From assembly GCF_003443735.1 (NCBI RefSeq), contig NZ_CP031969.1:310001-374000 (forward strand): 64,000 bases of DNA, read 5' to 3'. This document shows, in pieces, positions 16,890-25,222 of the stretch (the stretch's first letter is position 1; each line of letters opens with the position of its first letter). The notes under the pieces were generated by a model. That model was given only the letters and a program-made list of their open reading frames with translations, was not told where the DNA came from and made no database searches. Both the position numbers and the translations under genes were made by a program. This stretch comes from Streptomyces sp. CC0208 (lineage in GTDB: Bacteria; Actinomycetota; Actinomycetes; Streptomycetales; Streptomycetaceae).

Positions 16890-18047
16890 ATGGACGCGGC
16901 TGACTTCAGCGCGGTGCTGTCCGAGGTCCGGCGTTTCGTCCGGGACCGTGTCGTGCCGCTCGAGGCGGAGATCGACGAGAAGGACGAGATGCCCGCGGAC
17001 ATCCGCGAGGCGGCCAAGAAGATGGGCCTGTTCGGCTTCGCGCTGCCCGAGGAGTACGGCGGGCTGGGGCTGTCGATGTACGAGGAGGCCCAGCTGATGT
17101 TCGAGCTGGGCTACACGACCCCGTCCCTGCGCTCGATGTTCGGCACCAACAACGGCATCGCGGGTCATGTCCTCATGGTCGGCGGTACGGAGGAACAGAA
17201 GGCGGAATGGCTGCCCCGGATCGCCTCCGGTGACGTATTGGCGTCGTTCGCGCTCACCGAACCCGAGGCCGGGTCCGACCCGTCGACACTCACCACGCGC
17301 GCCCATCTGGACGGCGACGACTGGGTGATCAACGGGGCGAAGCGGTACATCACCAACGCCCCCCTCGCCGACGTCTTCATGGTCTTCGCCCGCACCGACC
17401 CCGACGCCCCACGCACCCGTGGTATCTCGACCTTCCTGGTCCCGGCCGGCACGCCGGGCCTCACCGTGGCCCCCAAGGACCACAAGATGGGCCAGTTCGG
17501 CGCCTGGACAGCGGATGTGTACTTCGACGACGTACGCGTGCCGGCCTCCGCCCTCGTCGGCGGCGACGCCGGCCTCAATCGGGGCTTCTCCACGGCGATG
17601 GGCTGCATCGCCCACGGGCGGGTGCACATCTCCGCGCTGATGGTCGGCATGGCCGAGCGCCTGGTCGACGAGTCGGTCGCCTACGCGAGCACCCGCAAGC
17701 AGTCCGGGAAGCTCATCGGCTCCTTCCAGCTCGTCCAGGGCCTGATCGCCGACTCGCAGACCGACTACTACGCCGGACGCGCCACCGTCCTGGAGGCCGC
17801 CCGCGGCTTCGACGCCGGCACGGACACCAAGATCGGCCCGTCCTGCACGAAGTACTTCGCCAGCGAGATGGTGTGGCGGGTCGCGGACCGAGCGGTGCAG
17901 GTTCACGGCGGCGCCGGCTATATGCGCGGGGTCGCCGTCGAGCGCTTCTACCGCGACGCCCGCCTGTTCCGCATCTACGAGGGCACCAGCCAGGTCCAGC
18001 AGGTCATCATCGCGAAGGCGCTGCTGGGCGAGGCGGCGCGCGGCTGA
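16890..18047 (+). CDS. Acyl-CoA dehydrogenase (short/medium-chain type)
   Basis: A 385-residue enzyme with a complete canonical active site: the catalytic glutamate is in FRIYEGTSQVQQ near the C-terminus, and ALTEPEAGSDPSTL and WVINGAKRYITNA form the substrate and FAD loops. It should be a self-sufficient homotetramer, unlike the FadE28/29-like pair that converges on it. It is last in the rightward operon and is followed by a strong hairpin at 18059-18088. Confidence 0.92.
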   Translation: MDAADFSAVLSEVRRFVRDRVVPLEAEIDEKDEMPADIREAAKKMGLFGFALPEEYGGLGLSMYEEAQLMFELGYTTPSLRSMFGTNNGIAGHVLMVGGTEEQKAEWLPRIASGDVLASFALTEPEAGSDPSTLTTRAHLDGDDWVINGAKRYITNAPLADVFMVFARTDPDAPRTRGISTFLVPAGTPGLTVAPKDHKMGQFGAWTADVYFDDVRVPASALVGGDAGLNRGFSTAMGCIAHGRVHISALMVGMAERLVDESVAYASTRKQSGKLIGSFQLVQGLIADSQTDYYAGRATVLEAARGFDAGTDTKIGPSCTKYFASEMVWRVADRAVQVHGGAGYMRGVAVERFYRDARLFRIYEGTSQVQQVIIAKALLGEAARG

Positions 18048-18058
18048 GCGGCACATGA

Positions 18059-18088
18059 GTGAAGGCCCCGGGAAACCGGGGCCTTCAC
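18059..18088. terminator. Bidirectional hairpin terminator between convergent operons
   Basis: A perfect 13-base-pair stem, GTGAAGGCCCCGG / CCGGGGCCTTCAC, closed by a GAAA tetraloop. It lies 11 bases after the rightward dehydrogenase stop and 16 bases after the leftward one, so it can end both operons. There is no long T-run, as is usual in Streptomyces. Confidence 0.85.
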
Positions 18089-18104
18089 CCATGTGTGGCG
18101 TATG

Positions 18105-19220
18105 TCAGATTCCGAGCCGGTCCAGCAGCCGCTCGTGATACACCGCCGGGCCGCCGAACAGAAGCTGCGAGGACTTGGCGCGTCGGAAGTACAGATGGGC
18201 CGGATGTTCCCAGGTGAAGCCGATGCCGCCGTGGACCTGGATGGTCTCCATGGCGGCGAGCATGTACGCCCGTGAACAGCAGGCGTGGGCCACGGCCGCG
18301 GCCACGGGGAAGTCCGGGGAGTCCTCGTCGGCCAGTCGGGCCGCCTCACGGGAGGCGGCTTCGGCGAGTTCCACCTGGACGAGCATGTCGGCGCACTTGT
18401 GCTTGACCGCCTGGAAGGAACCGATCGGCCGGCCGAACTGATGACGGACGCGGGCATAGTCCGCGCTCGCCTCCAGGCACCGCCGAGCCCCGCCCGCCTG
18501 TTCGGCGGCCAGCCCGACCGAGGCGATGTCGAGGACCTTGGCCATGATGCGCCCGCCGGCCCCCTGCGTCCCGACGAGCGTCGCGGGCACGGCATCGAGG
18601 GTCAGCCGGGCCATGGCCCGGGTGGCGTCCAGGGTCTGCATCGGTTCCGCCGCGAGTCCCGTGGCGTCCCGCTCCACGGCGAAGAGGGTGGGACCGGCGA
18701 CGGTACGGGCCACGACGAGGATCAGGTCGGCCGTCGTACCGTCGAGGACGAAGCACTTGCGGCCGCGTACCGTCCAGCCGCCGTCACCGTCCAGCACGGC
18801 GCGTGCGGAGACCATGGCGGGGTCCCACGAGCCGTGGTCCTCGGCGACGGCGAGGGTGGCCGTGGTCCGTCCGGCCGCGATGCCGGGCAGAAGGCGCGCG
18901 CACGCGTCCCCGTCCCCCGAGGCCAGCAGGGCCTGGGCCGCCAGGAGGACGGTGGCGAAGAAGGGGGCGCAGAACAGCGTACGCCCCATCTCCTCGAGGA
19001 CGACGCCGACTTCGACGAGGCCGAAGCCGTCACCGCCGTACTCCTCCGGGATCGCCAGACCCGGCAGACGCAGTTGGTCCGCCGCCTGGGACCACACCGC
19101 CGGGTCGAAGCGCGGCTCGCTCTCCATGAGCTTGCGCACCGCTTCCTCGGGCGACTTGGCCTCCAGGAACTCCCGTACGGACGCCCGCAGTTCGCGCAGT
19201 TCACTCTCGTCGGCGGTCAC
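18105..19220 (-). CDS. Acyl-CoA dehydrogenase subunit, FadE28-like
   Basis: A 371-residue dehydrogenase ending IQVHGGIGFTWEHPAHLYFR, the small-subunit signature seen in mycobacterial FadE28 (ChsE1-type). It lacks the GTSEIQ glutamate motif, so probably works only as a heteromer with the neighbouring FadE29-like subunit. The GTG start overlaps that gene's stop by four bases (GTGA), consistent with equal dosage. The frame is open back to 20288, but the upstream part is an Arg/Pro-rich shadow. It is the last gene of the seven-gene leftward operon. Confidence 0.88.
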   Translation of the reverse strand: MTADESELRELRASVREFLEAKSPEEAVRKLMESEPRFDPAVWSQAADQLRLPGLAIPEEYGGDGFGLVEVGVVLEEMGRTLFCAPFFATVLLAAQALLASGDGDACARLLPGIAAGRTTATLAVAEDHGSWDPAMVSARAVLDGDGGWTVRGRKCFVLDGTTADLILVVARTVAGPTLFAVERDATGLAAEPMQTLDATRAMARLTLDAVPATLVGTQGAGGRIMAKVLDIASVGLAAEQAGGARRCLEASADYARVRHQFGRPIGSFQAVKHKCADMLVQVELAEAASREAARLADEDSPDFPVAAAVAHACCSRAYMLAAMETIQVHGGIGFTWEHPAHLYFRRAKSSQLLFGGPAVYHERLLDRLGI

Positions 19221-20464
19221 GACCGCACCTCCTTGGCAGCGGGGGTCGCCGGTTCCTTGGGCAGGCCGAGGACGCGTTCCGCGAGGATGTTCTTCATGAT
19301 CTCCTCGGTACCGCCGAGGATGCGCAACGCCGGGGTGGCCAGGAGCAGTTCGGTCCAGGCGTACGTGCCCCACTGGCCGGTGTCGGCGATGATCCGGGGG
19401 CCGAGCACGTCGGAGACGAAGTGGGCCGCCCGGGTGAGGTTCTGGCCGTACATCAGCTTCGACACGGACATCTCGGGGCCCGGCGCGATCCCGCCGCGCA
19501 GCTTGCGCAGGGCGCGGGCATTGAGGTGTTCGGTGGCCAGGACGTCCACGAGGAGTTCGGCGAGGCGGGCGCGCAGGGCGCGGTCGTCCCAGGTCCAGGT
19601 GGCCCGCATGAGCGCCGAGAGGTGGTCCGGGGACAGGGCGGCGGCCACCGGGCCGACCCCCTCGCTGCCGACCGTCGCGCGCTCGTTCATCAGGGTGGTC
19701 AGCGCGACCGTCCAGCCGCCGTCGACCTCGCCTAGGCGGTGGTCGTCGGGGATGCGGACGTCGGTGAGGAAGACCTCGTTGAAGTCGGCGCCGCCGGTCA
19801 TCTGCCGCAGCGGCCGTACCTCGACGCCGGGGGTGTCCATGGGGACCAGGAAGGCGGTGATGCCGCGGTGCTTGGGCGCGTCCGGGTTCGTCCGGGTCAG
19901 GGCGAGGCCGATCTGGCTGTGCTGGGCGACCGACGTCCACACCTTCTGCCCGTTCAGCACCCAGTCCTCGCCCTCGCGGACGGCCCGGGTGGTCACGCTC
20001 GCCAGGTCGGATCCCGCACCGGGTTCGCTGAACAGCTGGCAGGCGATGGCGTCCCCGCGGTACATCGCCGGCAGCCAGCGGTCCTTGATGTGGGGCTGGG
20101 CGTGGGCCAGGATCGTCGGCCCGATCATGCCCAGGCCGATCACACTGAGCACACCGGTGTCGGCGACGTCGTACTCCGACTCGACGGCGTCGTAAAGCAG
20201 GTCGTGGACGGGGGTCAGGCCCCGGCCCCCGTACTCCACCGGGCCGGTGATCCAGCCGAAGCCGTTCTCGTAGCGGATCCGCTGCCACTCCCGGGCCCGT
20301 TGCACGAACTCCCGTTCCTCGTCGGGCGGGAGGCTGCTGAAGTACGCCATCGAGTCGTCGCCCTCGCCCCAGGTGACGGCGGTGCGGTCAGGGGCCTTCG
20401 CCACGTGCGCGTCGAGGAAGCGGCGTGCCTCGGCGGCGAAGTCCTGCATGTCGTCGGATTCCAT
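19217..20464 (-). CDS. Acyl-CoA dehydrogenase subunit, FadE29-like
   Basis: A 415-residue dehydrogenase ending ILGGTEEIMKNILAERVLGL, the partner signature of FadE29/ChsE2-type subunits. FSEPGAGSDLASVTTRA and WVLNGQKVWTSVAQ are the substrate and FAD loops. In sterol side-chain degradation, FadE28-FadE29 form an alpha2beta2 dehydrogenase acting on a shortened (3-carbon) side chain. Overlap with the downstream gene and the same pairing order support such a complex here, though the real substrate is unknown. Confidence 0.9.
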   Translation of the reverse strand: MESDDMQDFAAEARRFLDAHVAKAPDRTAVTWGEGDDSMAYFSSLPPDEEREFVQRAREWQRIRYENGFGWITGPVEYGGRGLTPVHDLLYDAVESEYDVADTGVLSVIGLGMIGPTILAHAQPHIKDRWLPAMYRGDAIACQLFSEPGAGSDLASVTTRAVREGEDWVLNGQKVWTSVAQHSQIGLALTRTNPDAPKHRGITAFLVPMDTPGVEVRPLRQMTGGADFNEVFLTDVRIPDDHRLGEVDGGWTVALTTLMNERATVGSEGVGPVAAALSPDHLSALMRATWTWDDRALRARLAELLVDVLATEHLNARALRKLRGGIAPGPEMSVSKLMYGQNLTRAAHFVSDVLGPRIIADTGQWGTYAWTELLLATPALRILGGTEEIMKNILAERVLGLPKEPATPAAKEVRS

Positions 20465-20506
20465 CGCGTTCGCTCCGCGGTCGGGGAGAGGTTCAGAGGG
20501 AGAGGT

Positions 20507-21655
20507 TCAGGTCGAGAGGATCGTCACCGCCGACGCGCCGGGCGCGCCGTACAGGTGGGTGTAGCCGACGCGCGGTGTGCCGGGGATCTGGCGAGCGCCC
20601 GCGGCACCGCGCAGCTGGAGGACGATCTCGTGGATCTGGCGCAGCCCGGACGCGCCGATCGGCTCGCCGTTGCCGAGGAGTCCGCCGTCGGTGTTGACCG
20701 GGAGCCGGCCGCCGATCTCGGTGGCGCCCTCGGTGATGAGGCGTTCCTGTTCGCCGTCCTTGCAGAGGCCGTTCTCGGCCATGTGGATGATCTCCGACCC
20801 GGCGTCGGTGTCCTGGAGCTGGGCGACGTCGACGTCCTCGGGACCGATGCCCGCGCTTTCGTACGCCGCCCGGGAGGCGTCCACGCTCGGGCTGTCCACG
20901 GGCTCCCCGACCGGGAAGGACGGGCTCTGTACCTCGAAGGCGCCGAGCCTGCGGCTGCGCAGGGCGGTGGAGCGGACCCGTACCGGCTTCCCCGTGTACT
21001 TGTGGGCCTGGTCGGCGCGGCACATCACGATCGCCGCGGCGCCCTCGTTCGGGCCGCAGTACATGAACTGGCGCAGGGGGTAGTTGAGGACCGGGGAGGC
21101 GAGGATCTCCTCGGGGGACAGGGGCGTCCGGCGCCAGGCCTTCTCGTTGCGGGCCGCGTTGCGGAAGTTCTTCGAGGCCACGCGGGCAAGCGTCTCGTGG
21201 GAGATGCCGTGCTCGTGCATATAGCGGTTGATCTTCATGCCGAAGAAGTGGGTGGTGAGGAAGAGCCCGGTCTGCCCGTACCAGGAGGGGATGCCGGCCA
21301 CGGACGGGTCGGCGGCGAACGCGCCGCGCGGGTGCTTGTCCAGGCCGATCGCGATGGTCAGGTCGTGCTCGCCGGTCTCGATCGCGCGGGCGGCCAGCGC
21401 CACCGCCGTACCGGCCGTCGCGCAGCCGTTGAAGACACCGCGCAGGGGTACGCCGGTCAGGCCGAGCCGGCCGACGATGGCGTCCGGGTTGGCGACCTCG
21501 TAGCTGCCGATGTAACCGCCCTGGATCTGCGGCCAGTTGACACCCGCGTCGGTGAGCGCCAGCCGTACCGCGTCGGCGCCCATGTCCAGCGCGGGCTTGC
21601 CGGGGAAGCGGCCGAAGGGGTGCAGGCCCACCCCGATGATGACGGCCTCGGTCAT
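20507..21655 (-). CDS. SCP-x-type thiolase / lipid-transfer protein, nucleophile Cys present
   Basis: A 382-residue thiolase-fold protein. The nucleophile position is intact as Cys78 in VFNGCATAGTAV, but the C-terminal histidine motif GHP has become GEP (LLGNGEPIGASG). It contrasts with the Cys-less paralogue at 7078. It could be a true thiolase of the SCP-x branch, or an aldolase relative. The start at 21655 overlaps the DUF35 stop (ATGA); the frame is open further upstream only in shadow. With its DUF35 partner it forms the second cleavage module of the island. Confidence 0.82.
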   Translation of the reverse strand: MTEAVIIGVGLHPFGRFPGKPALDMGADAVRLALTDAGVNWPQIQGGYIGSYEVANPDAIVGRLGLTGVPLRGVFNGCATAGTAVALAARAIETGEHDLTIAIGLDKHPRGAFAADPSVAGIPSWYGQTGLFLTTHFFGMKINRYMHEHGISHETLARVASKNFRNAARNEKAWRRTPLSPEEILASPVLNYPLRQFMYCGPNEGAAAIVMCRADQAHKYTGKPVRVRSTALRSRRLGAFEVQSPSFPVGEPVDSPSVDASRAAYESAGIGPEDVDVAQLQDTDAGSEIIHMAENGLCKDGEQERLITEGATEIGGRLPVNTDGGLLGNGEPIGASGLRQIHEIVLQLRGAAGARQIPGTPRVGYTHLYGAPGASAVTILST

Positions 21656-22110
21656 GACGCCTCCTGTTCGGCATGGGTGGACTCTTCGACCGGGGCGAAC
21701 GCGAAGGTGACGATCTCGGTGCCGTCGTCCCGCACGGTGTAGGGCACGAGCGTCAGCAGCATGGTCTGCCCGATCCGCAGCTTGTCCGGGTCGGGTTCGG
21801 TCAGGCGCGCCTCGATCAGCAGCTCGCCGGGGAGCTCGATGTACCCGACCGCGTACGGCTCGAAGGCTTCGGGGCCGTCGTACGGCGGGGACGGCGGGCG
21901 GAAGTTCTGGGTCGTGTACGTCCACAGCGTGCCGCGGTCCGCCAGGAGCCGTTCCTTCGACTCGTCGCTCGCGCACCGGACACAGGTCGCGGCGGCCGGG
22001 AAGCTCACCAGGCCGCACACCCTGCACTCGGAGCCGATCAGCCGGAGGGGGGCGGCGGCGGGCGGCCAGGTGAACAGGCCCTCGGCGACGGGGCGTTGTG
22101 TCGTCGTCAT
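21652..22110 (-). CDS. DUF35 / OB-fold zinc-ribbon protein (second copy)
   Basis: A 152-residue DUF35 protein: zinc ribbon ECRVCGLVSF / TCVRCASDE, then an OB fold (RGTLWTYTTQNF, FEPYAVGYIELPG). It is coupled to the downstream thiolase by an ATGA overlap, and its own start follows the SDR stop by one base. The start was set at the ATG at 22110; upstream continuation is shadow. Its role is probably to bind the thiolase-like protein and channel acyl-CoA, as ChsH2-type DUF35 domains do. Confidence 0.85.
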   Translation of the reverse strand: MTTTQRPVAEGLFTWPPAAAPLRLIGSECRVCGLVSFPAAATCVRCASDESKERLLADRGTLWTYTTQNFRPPSPPYDGPEAFEPYAVGYIELPGELLIEARLTEPDPDKLRIGQTMLLTLVPYTVRDDGTEIVTFAFAPVEESTHAEQEAS

Positions 22111-22111
22111 C

Positions 22112-23023
22112 TCAGGCCCCGTTCCGGTTGCCCAGCACGTCGGCGTTCGGCGCTGCCTTGGCCACCAGGTTCGGGACGACGGAGGACAGCTCCTCCGGCG
22201 TCCAGCGGGTGTCCGCACCCGCGGTGGGGCCGTTGCCCCAGCCCTCCAGGACCGTGATCCGGTTGCCGACGACGCCGAACACCCGGCCGGTGACCTCGCG
22301 GGAGGCGGCCGACCCCAGCCACACCACCAGCGGTGAGATGGCCTCGGGGGTCAGGTCCTGAATCTCTGCCGCCTGCTTCATCATTTCGATGTCCTCGGTC
22401 AGCCGGGTCAGCGCGGTGGGCGCGATGGCGTTCACCGTCACGCCGTAGCGGGCGAGTTCGGCGGCGGCGATGAGGGTGAGGCTGGCGATGCCGGCCTTGG
22501 CGGAGCCGTAGTTGGACTGGCCGGGGTTGCCGAAGATGCCGGACGGGGAGGTCGTGTTGATCACCCGGGCGTCGTTGTCGTGACCGGACTTGCCGCGTTC
22601 GCGCCAGTACGCCGCCGCGTGGTGCAGGGTGGCGAAGCTGCCCTTGAGGTGGACGGCGATCACACTGTCCCAGTCCCGCTCGGTCATCGACACGATCATC
22701 CGGTCGCGCAGGATGCCGGCGTTGTTGACCAGTACGTCAAGGCCGCCGTAGGTGGCGACGGCCTGCTGGACGAGCCGGCCGGCGCCCTCCCAGGTGGAGA
22801 TGTCATCCGTGTTGGCCACCGCCTCGCCACCGGCCGCGACGATCTCCTCGACCACGCTCTGGGCGGGCCCTGCGGAGGCGCCCCCGCCGTCCCGTCCGCC
22901 GCCCAGGTCGTTGACGACGACCTTCGCCCCGTGCGCGGCGAACGCCAGGGCGTGCGCCCGGCCGATCCCGTTGCCGGCGCCGGTGACGACCGCGATCCGG
23001 CCTTCGACCACTCCTTCAGACAT
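22112..23023 (-). CDS. SDR, 17beta-HSD4-like hydroxyacyl-CoA dehydrogenase (second copy)
   Basis: A 303-residue SDR of the same subfamily as the gene at 15428: TGAGNGIGRAH, VVVNDLGGGRDG, NNAGILRDRM and GNPGQSNYGSAKAG with catalytic Tyr and Lys. The ATG at 23023 has GGAGGAA seven bases upstream. Having one copy in each large operon suggests two separate rounds of hydroxyacyl-CoA oxidation, perhaps on different chain lengths or ring intermediates. Confidence 0.88.
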   Translation of the reverse strand: MSEGVVEGRIAVVTGAGNGIGRAHALAFAAHGAKVVVNDLGGGRDGGGASAGPAQSVVEEIVAAGGEAVANTDDISTWEGAGRLVQQAVATYGGLDVLVNNAGILRDRMIVSMTERDWDSVIAVHLKGSFATLHHAAAYWRERGKSGHDNDARVINTTSPSGIFGNPGQSNYGSAKAGIASLTLIAAAELARYGVTVNAIAPTALTRLTEDIEMMKQAAEIQDLTPEAISPLVVWLGSAASREVTGRVFGVVGNRITVLEGWGNGPTAGADTRWTPEELSSVVPNLVAKAAPNADVLGNRNGA

Positions 23024-23046
23024 GCTCAATTCCTCCATCGGAAAGG

Positions 23047-23757
23047 TCAGTTGGCCTCGGCGAGCAAGACTCGCGGGTCGTCGCTGCCGCAGCCGCACCG
23101 GCCCGCGACGACGCGTCCGGTGATGCCGAGCGGTGTCTCGGGCAGGGGTGAGGTGCGCCCCTCCCCCGCCGCCACGGTCAGCTGTCCGTCCCGCTCGCCG
23201 AACCGCCATTCGGCGGCGTTGACATGTGCGCCGCTGCGCTCGGGGCACTCCAGGGCGAGAGCCGGTCCCACTGCCGAGATCACGGAGGCGGTCACCCCCA
23301 CTGCGCGCAGGAGGGGTATCGCGGCGGGCCGGGCCAGCACGACCGGCGTGGACCGGAACATCTCGCCGATGTCGGCCGAGCCTGCGAGCCCTTCCAGGGT
23401 CTCCGCCGAGAGGCCGATCACCGCGTGCGGGGTCAGTTCGCGGTGGAAGACCGCGGTGCGGCGGTGGTCCCAGCCCATTGCCTCGGCGATGCCGTACGGC
23501 ACCTTCAGCGTGCGCAGGGCGCCGATCACCGCACGTCCCCAGAAGCCCTCGAAGCCGGAGGCGGTCAGCAGGGCCCGCTGCCCGGCGGCGAGACCGTGCT
23601 CCCGCAGCCGTGCGGTGGCCCACTCGGTGTCGCGGGCGAGTTCCGCCCAGGTCAGCTCCAGGTCCCGCATGCCGTCGGCGGTGGGGAAGCGCAGGAGATA
23701 GGCGAGTTCGGGGCGGTCGAGCGTCCTGGCACGAGCCAGGGTGTCGGCGCGGGCCAT
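23047..23757 (-). CDS. Degenerate adenylate-forming (PaaK-like) half-protein, partner of downstream-coupled ligase
   Basis: A 236-residue protein I do not recognise as a known family. LTWAELARDTEWATARLREH resembles the A1 region of acyl-CoA ligases. It ends in RCGCGSDDPRV, close to the TCGCGRTHARM segment of the neighbouring PaaK-like ligase. It has no SSGTTG phosphate loop and no C-terminal lid, so cannot be a complete ligase. It shares a one-base stop/start overlap (TGATG) with that ligase. It may be a regulatory or substrate-binding subunit, or a decayed ligase kept as a partner. Confidence 0.55.
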   Translation of the reverse strand: MARADTLARARTLDRPELAYLLRFPTADGMRDLELTWAELARDTEWATARLREHGLAAGQRALLTASGFEGFWGRAVIGALRTLKVPYGIAEAMGWDHRRTAVFHRELTPHAVIGLSAETLEGLAGSADIGEMFRSTPVVLARPAAIPLLRAVGVTASVISAVGPALALECPERSGAHVNAAEWRFGERDGQLTVAAGEGRTSPLPETPLGITGRVVAGRCGCGSDDPRVLLAEAN

Positions 23758-25079
23758 CAGGTCTTCACCACCCGGGGGAACTTGGCGACGCTGGTCATGG
23801 TCTTCAACAGGTCCTCCTCGGTGCGCATGTCGAGCACCGGCTTGACTCCGGTCCGCTCGCGCACGGCCTCGCTCAGGCGTCCGGCCAGGGCGTCGACGTC
23901 GCCGGTGAGGTGGGGGTCGTAGCCGACGCGCAGCCGCAGTTCGTCCACCTCGCGCCGGTCCCGGACGATCTGGAAGACGCCCGCGACGGTCTCCGGCTGG
24001 TCCTCCACCGCCTGCCAGACGTCCCGCAGGACGACGGAGCGACCCTGGACCACCGTCTCGTCGCCGCGCCGCCCGGCCACCCACATACGGGCGTGGGTTC
24101 GGCCGCAGCCGCAGGTATCGCGGGAGAGGCGGACGAGGTCCTCGCTGCGGTAGCGGATCAGTGGCGCGGCCCGGTTGTCCAGGTCGGTGGCGACCAGTTC
24201 GCCCAGGTCGCTCTCGGGGACGTCGCGCCAACCGTGCTCGTCGACCTCGACGCACTCGGCGAAGACGGTGTCCTCCCAGAGGTGGAAGCCGTCGTGCTCG
24301 CGGCACTCCCACGCGGTGCCGGTGTCGGCGGCGCTGGTGTACTCGTAGACGTCGATGCCCCAGTCGTCGCGGATCCGCTCGCGCATCTTCCGGCTGAGGG
24401 GCTGACCGGCGCAGGAGGCGCCCTTGAGGGAGGAGAAGGCCTCCCTCAGGTCGGTCTTCTCGGCCAGGTGCTCCAGCTCCACCATCTGCGGATACATCAT
24501 CTGCAGGTAGGCGGGGCGGTAGGTGCGCAGGGCCTCGACGACCTCGGGCATGTTGCCCATCCAGGTGTCGACCTCGATGACCACCGCGCCCAGCGCCTGG
24601 AAGCCGGCGTCCATGAAGTTGCGGAAGGTGCCGGGCGGGCTCAGGACCCGGTCGCCGGGCCTGAGGCCCAGCTCCCACAGGTCCCGTACCTGTGCGGTCA
24701 CCAGGGGCGGGGCGTCCTGCCAGATCTCGGCGAAGAACTCCGGGTCGCCGGTGGTTCCGGAACTGGAGGAGACCGAGGTCAGCTCCTGGACCGGTACGCA
24801 GAGCAGGCCGGCGAAGGGGTCGCCGGTGCGACTGCGGTAGGCGCGGATCATGTCCTTGGTGATGAAGGGGATGCGTGCCCGGAAGTCCTCCAGGGACTGG
24901 ATGTCACGCGGGTGGACCCCGTGCTCGTCCCACAGCTCCCGATAGAAGGCCGAGTTGGCGTAGGCGTACTCCACGAGCTCCAGGAGCTGCTTCTCCTGCC
25001 GCGCGCGCAGTTCCTGGCGCGGCATGGTCTCCACCTGGGGCTCGAAGTACCTGTCAGCGGTGTCCCTGTCACCGACCAT
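23757..25079 (-). CDS. PaaK-like phenylacetate-CoA ligase family enzyme
   Basis: A 440-residue adenylate-forming enzyme of the PaaK branch. It has the phosphate loop SSSSGTTGDPEFF, the YEYTSAADTG substrate/ATP segment, APLIRYRSEDLVRL with its catalytic aspartate, and a C-terminal lid rich in VRDRREVDELRLRV. A CGCGRTHARM segment resembles a metal/zinc site seen in PaaK-type enzymes. It would activate an aromatic, alicyclic or branched acid with ATP and CoA. It is first in the seven-gene leftward operon from the 25.15-kb divergent promoter. Confidence 0.85.
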   Translation of the reverse strand: MVGDRDTADRYFEPQVETMPRQELRARQEKQLLELVEYAYANSAFYRELWDEHGVHPRDIQSLEDFRARIPFITKDMIRAYRSRTGDPFAGLLCVPVQELTSVSSSSGTTGDPEFFAEIWQDAPPLVTAQVRDLWELGLRPGDRVLSPPGTFRNFMDAGFQALGAVVIEVDTWMGNMPEVVEALRTYRPAYLQMMYPQMVELEHLAEKTDLREAFSSLKGASCAGQPLSRKMRERIRDDWGIDVYEYTSAADTGTAWECREHDGFHLWEDTVFAECVEVDEHGWRDVPESDLGELVATDLDNRAAPLIRYRSEDLVRLSRDTCGCGRTHARMWVAGRRGDETVVQGRSVVLRDVWQAVEDQPETVAGVFQIVRDRREVDELRLRVGYDPHLTGDVDALAGRLSEAVRERTGVKPVLDMRTEEDLLKTMTSVAKFPRVVKT

Positions 25080-25123
25080 GGCGCCTCCTCGCGGCTCAGT
25101 GCCCAGATCTTCCAGCTATCAGC

Positions 25124-25196
25124 GCAATCAGTCAACCAATTCGACGGATTGAACACGGGACTCGCGCTCCGTCGATCTATATAGTTAACTATTAGA
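25124..25196. promoter_or_regulatory. Divergent promoter with two candidate operators (PaaK operon / etfBA)
   Basis: Two elements lie in the 143-base gap. ATAGTTAACTAT (25181-25192) is a perfect 12-base palindrome, with TTAACTATTAGA (25185-25196) near the island motif. GCAATCAGTCAA (25124-25135) is the reverse complement of TTGACTGATTGC, sharing ACTGATTGC with the element at 27106-27117. The first is nearest etfB, the second nearest the PaaK gene. I could not pick convincing -35/-10 pairs. Confidence 0.6.
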
Positions 25197-25222
25197 ACTC
25201 ATTGAACCACAGGAGGGCTGTC

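Noticed and set aside
18105-20288. A 727-codon leftward frame that looks like a fusion
   Set aside because: Only the last 371 codons are a real dehydrogenase; the upstream part is an out-of-frame shadow of the FadE29-like gene.
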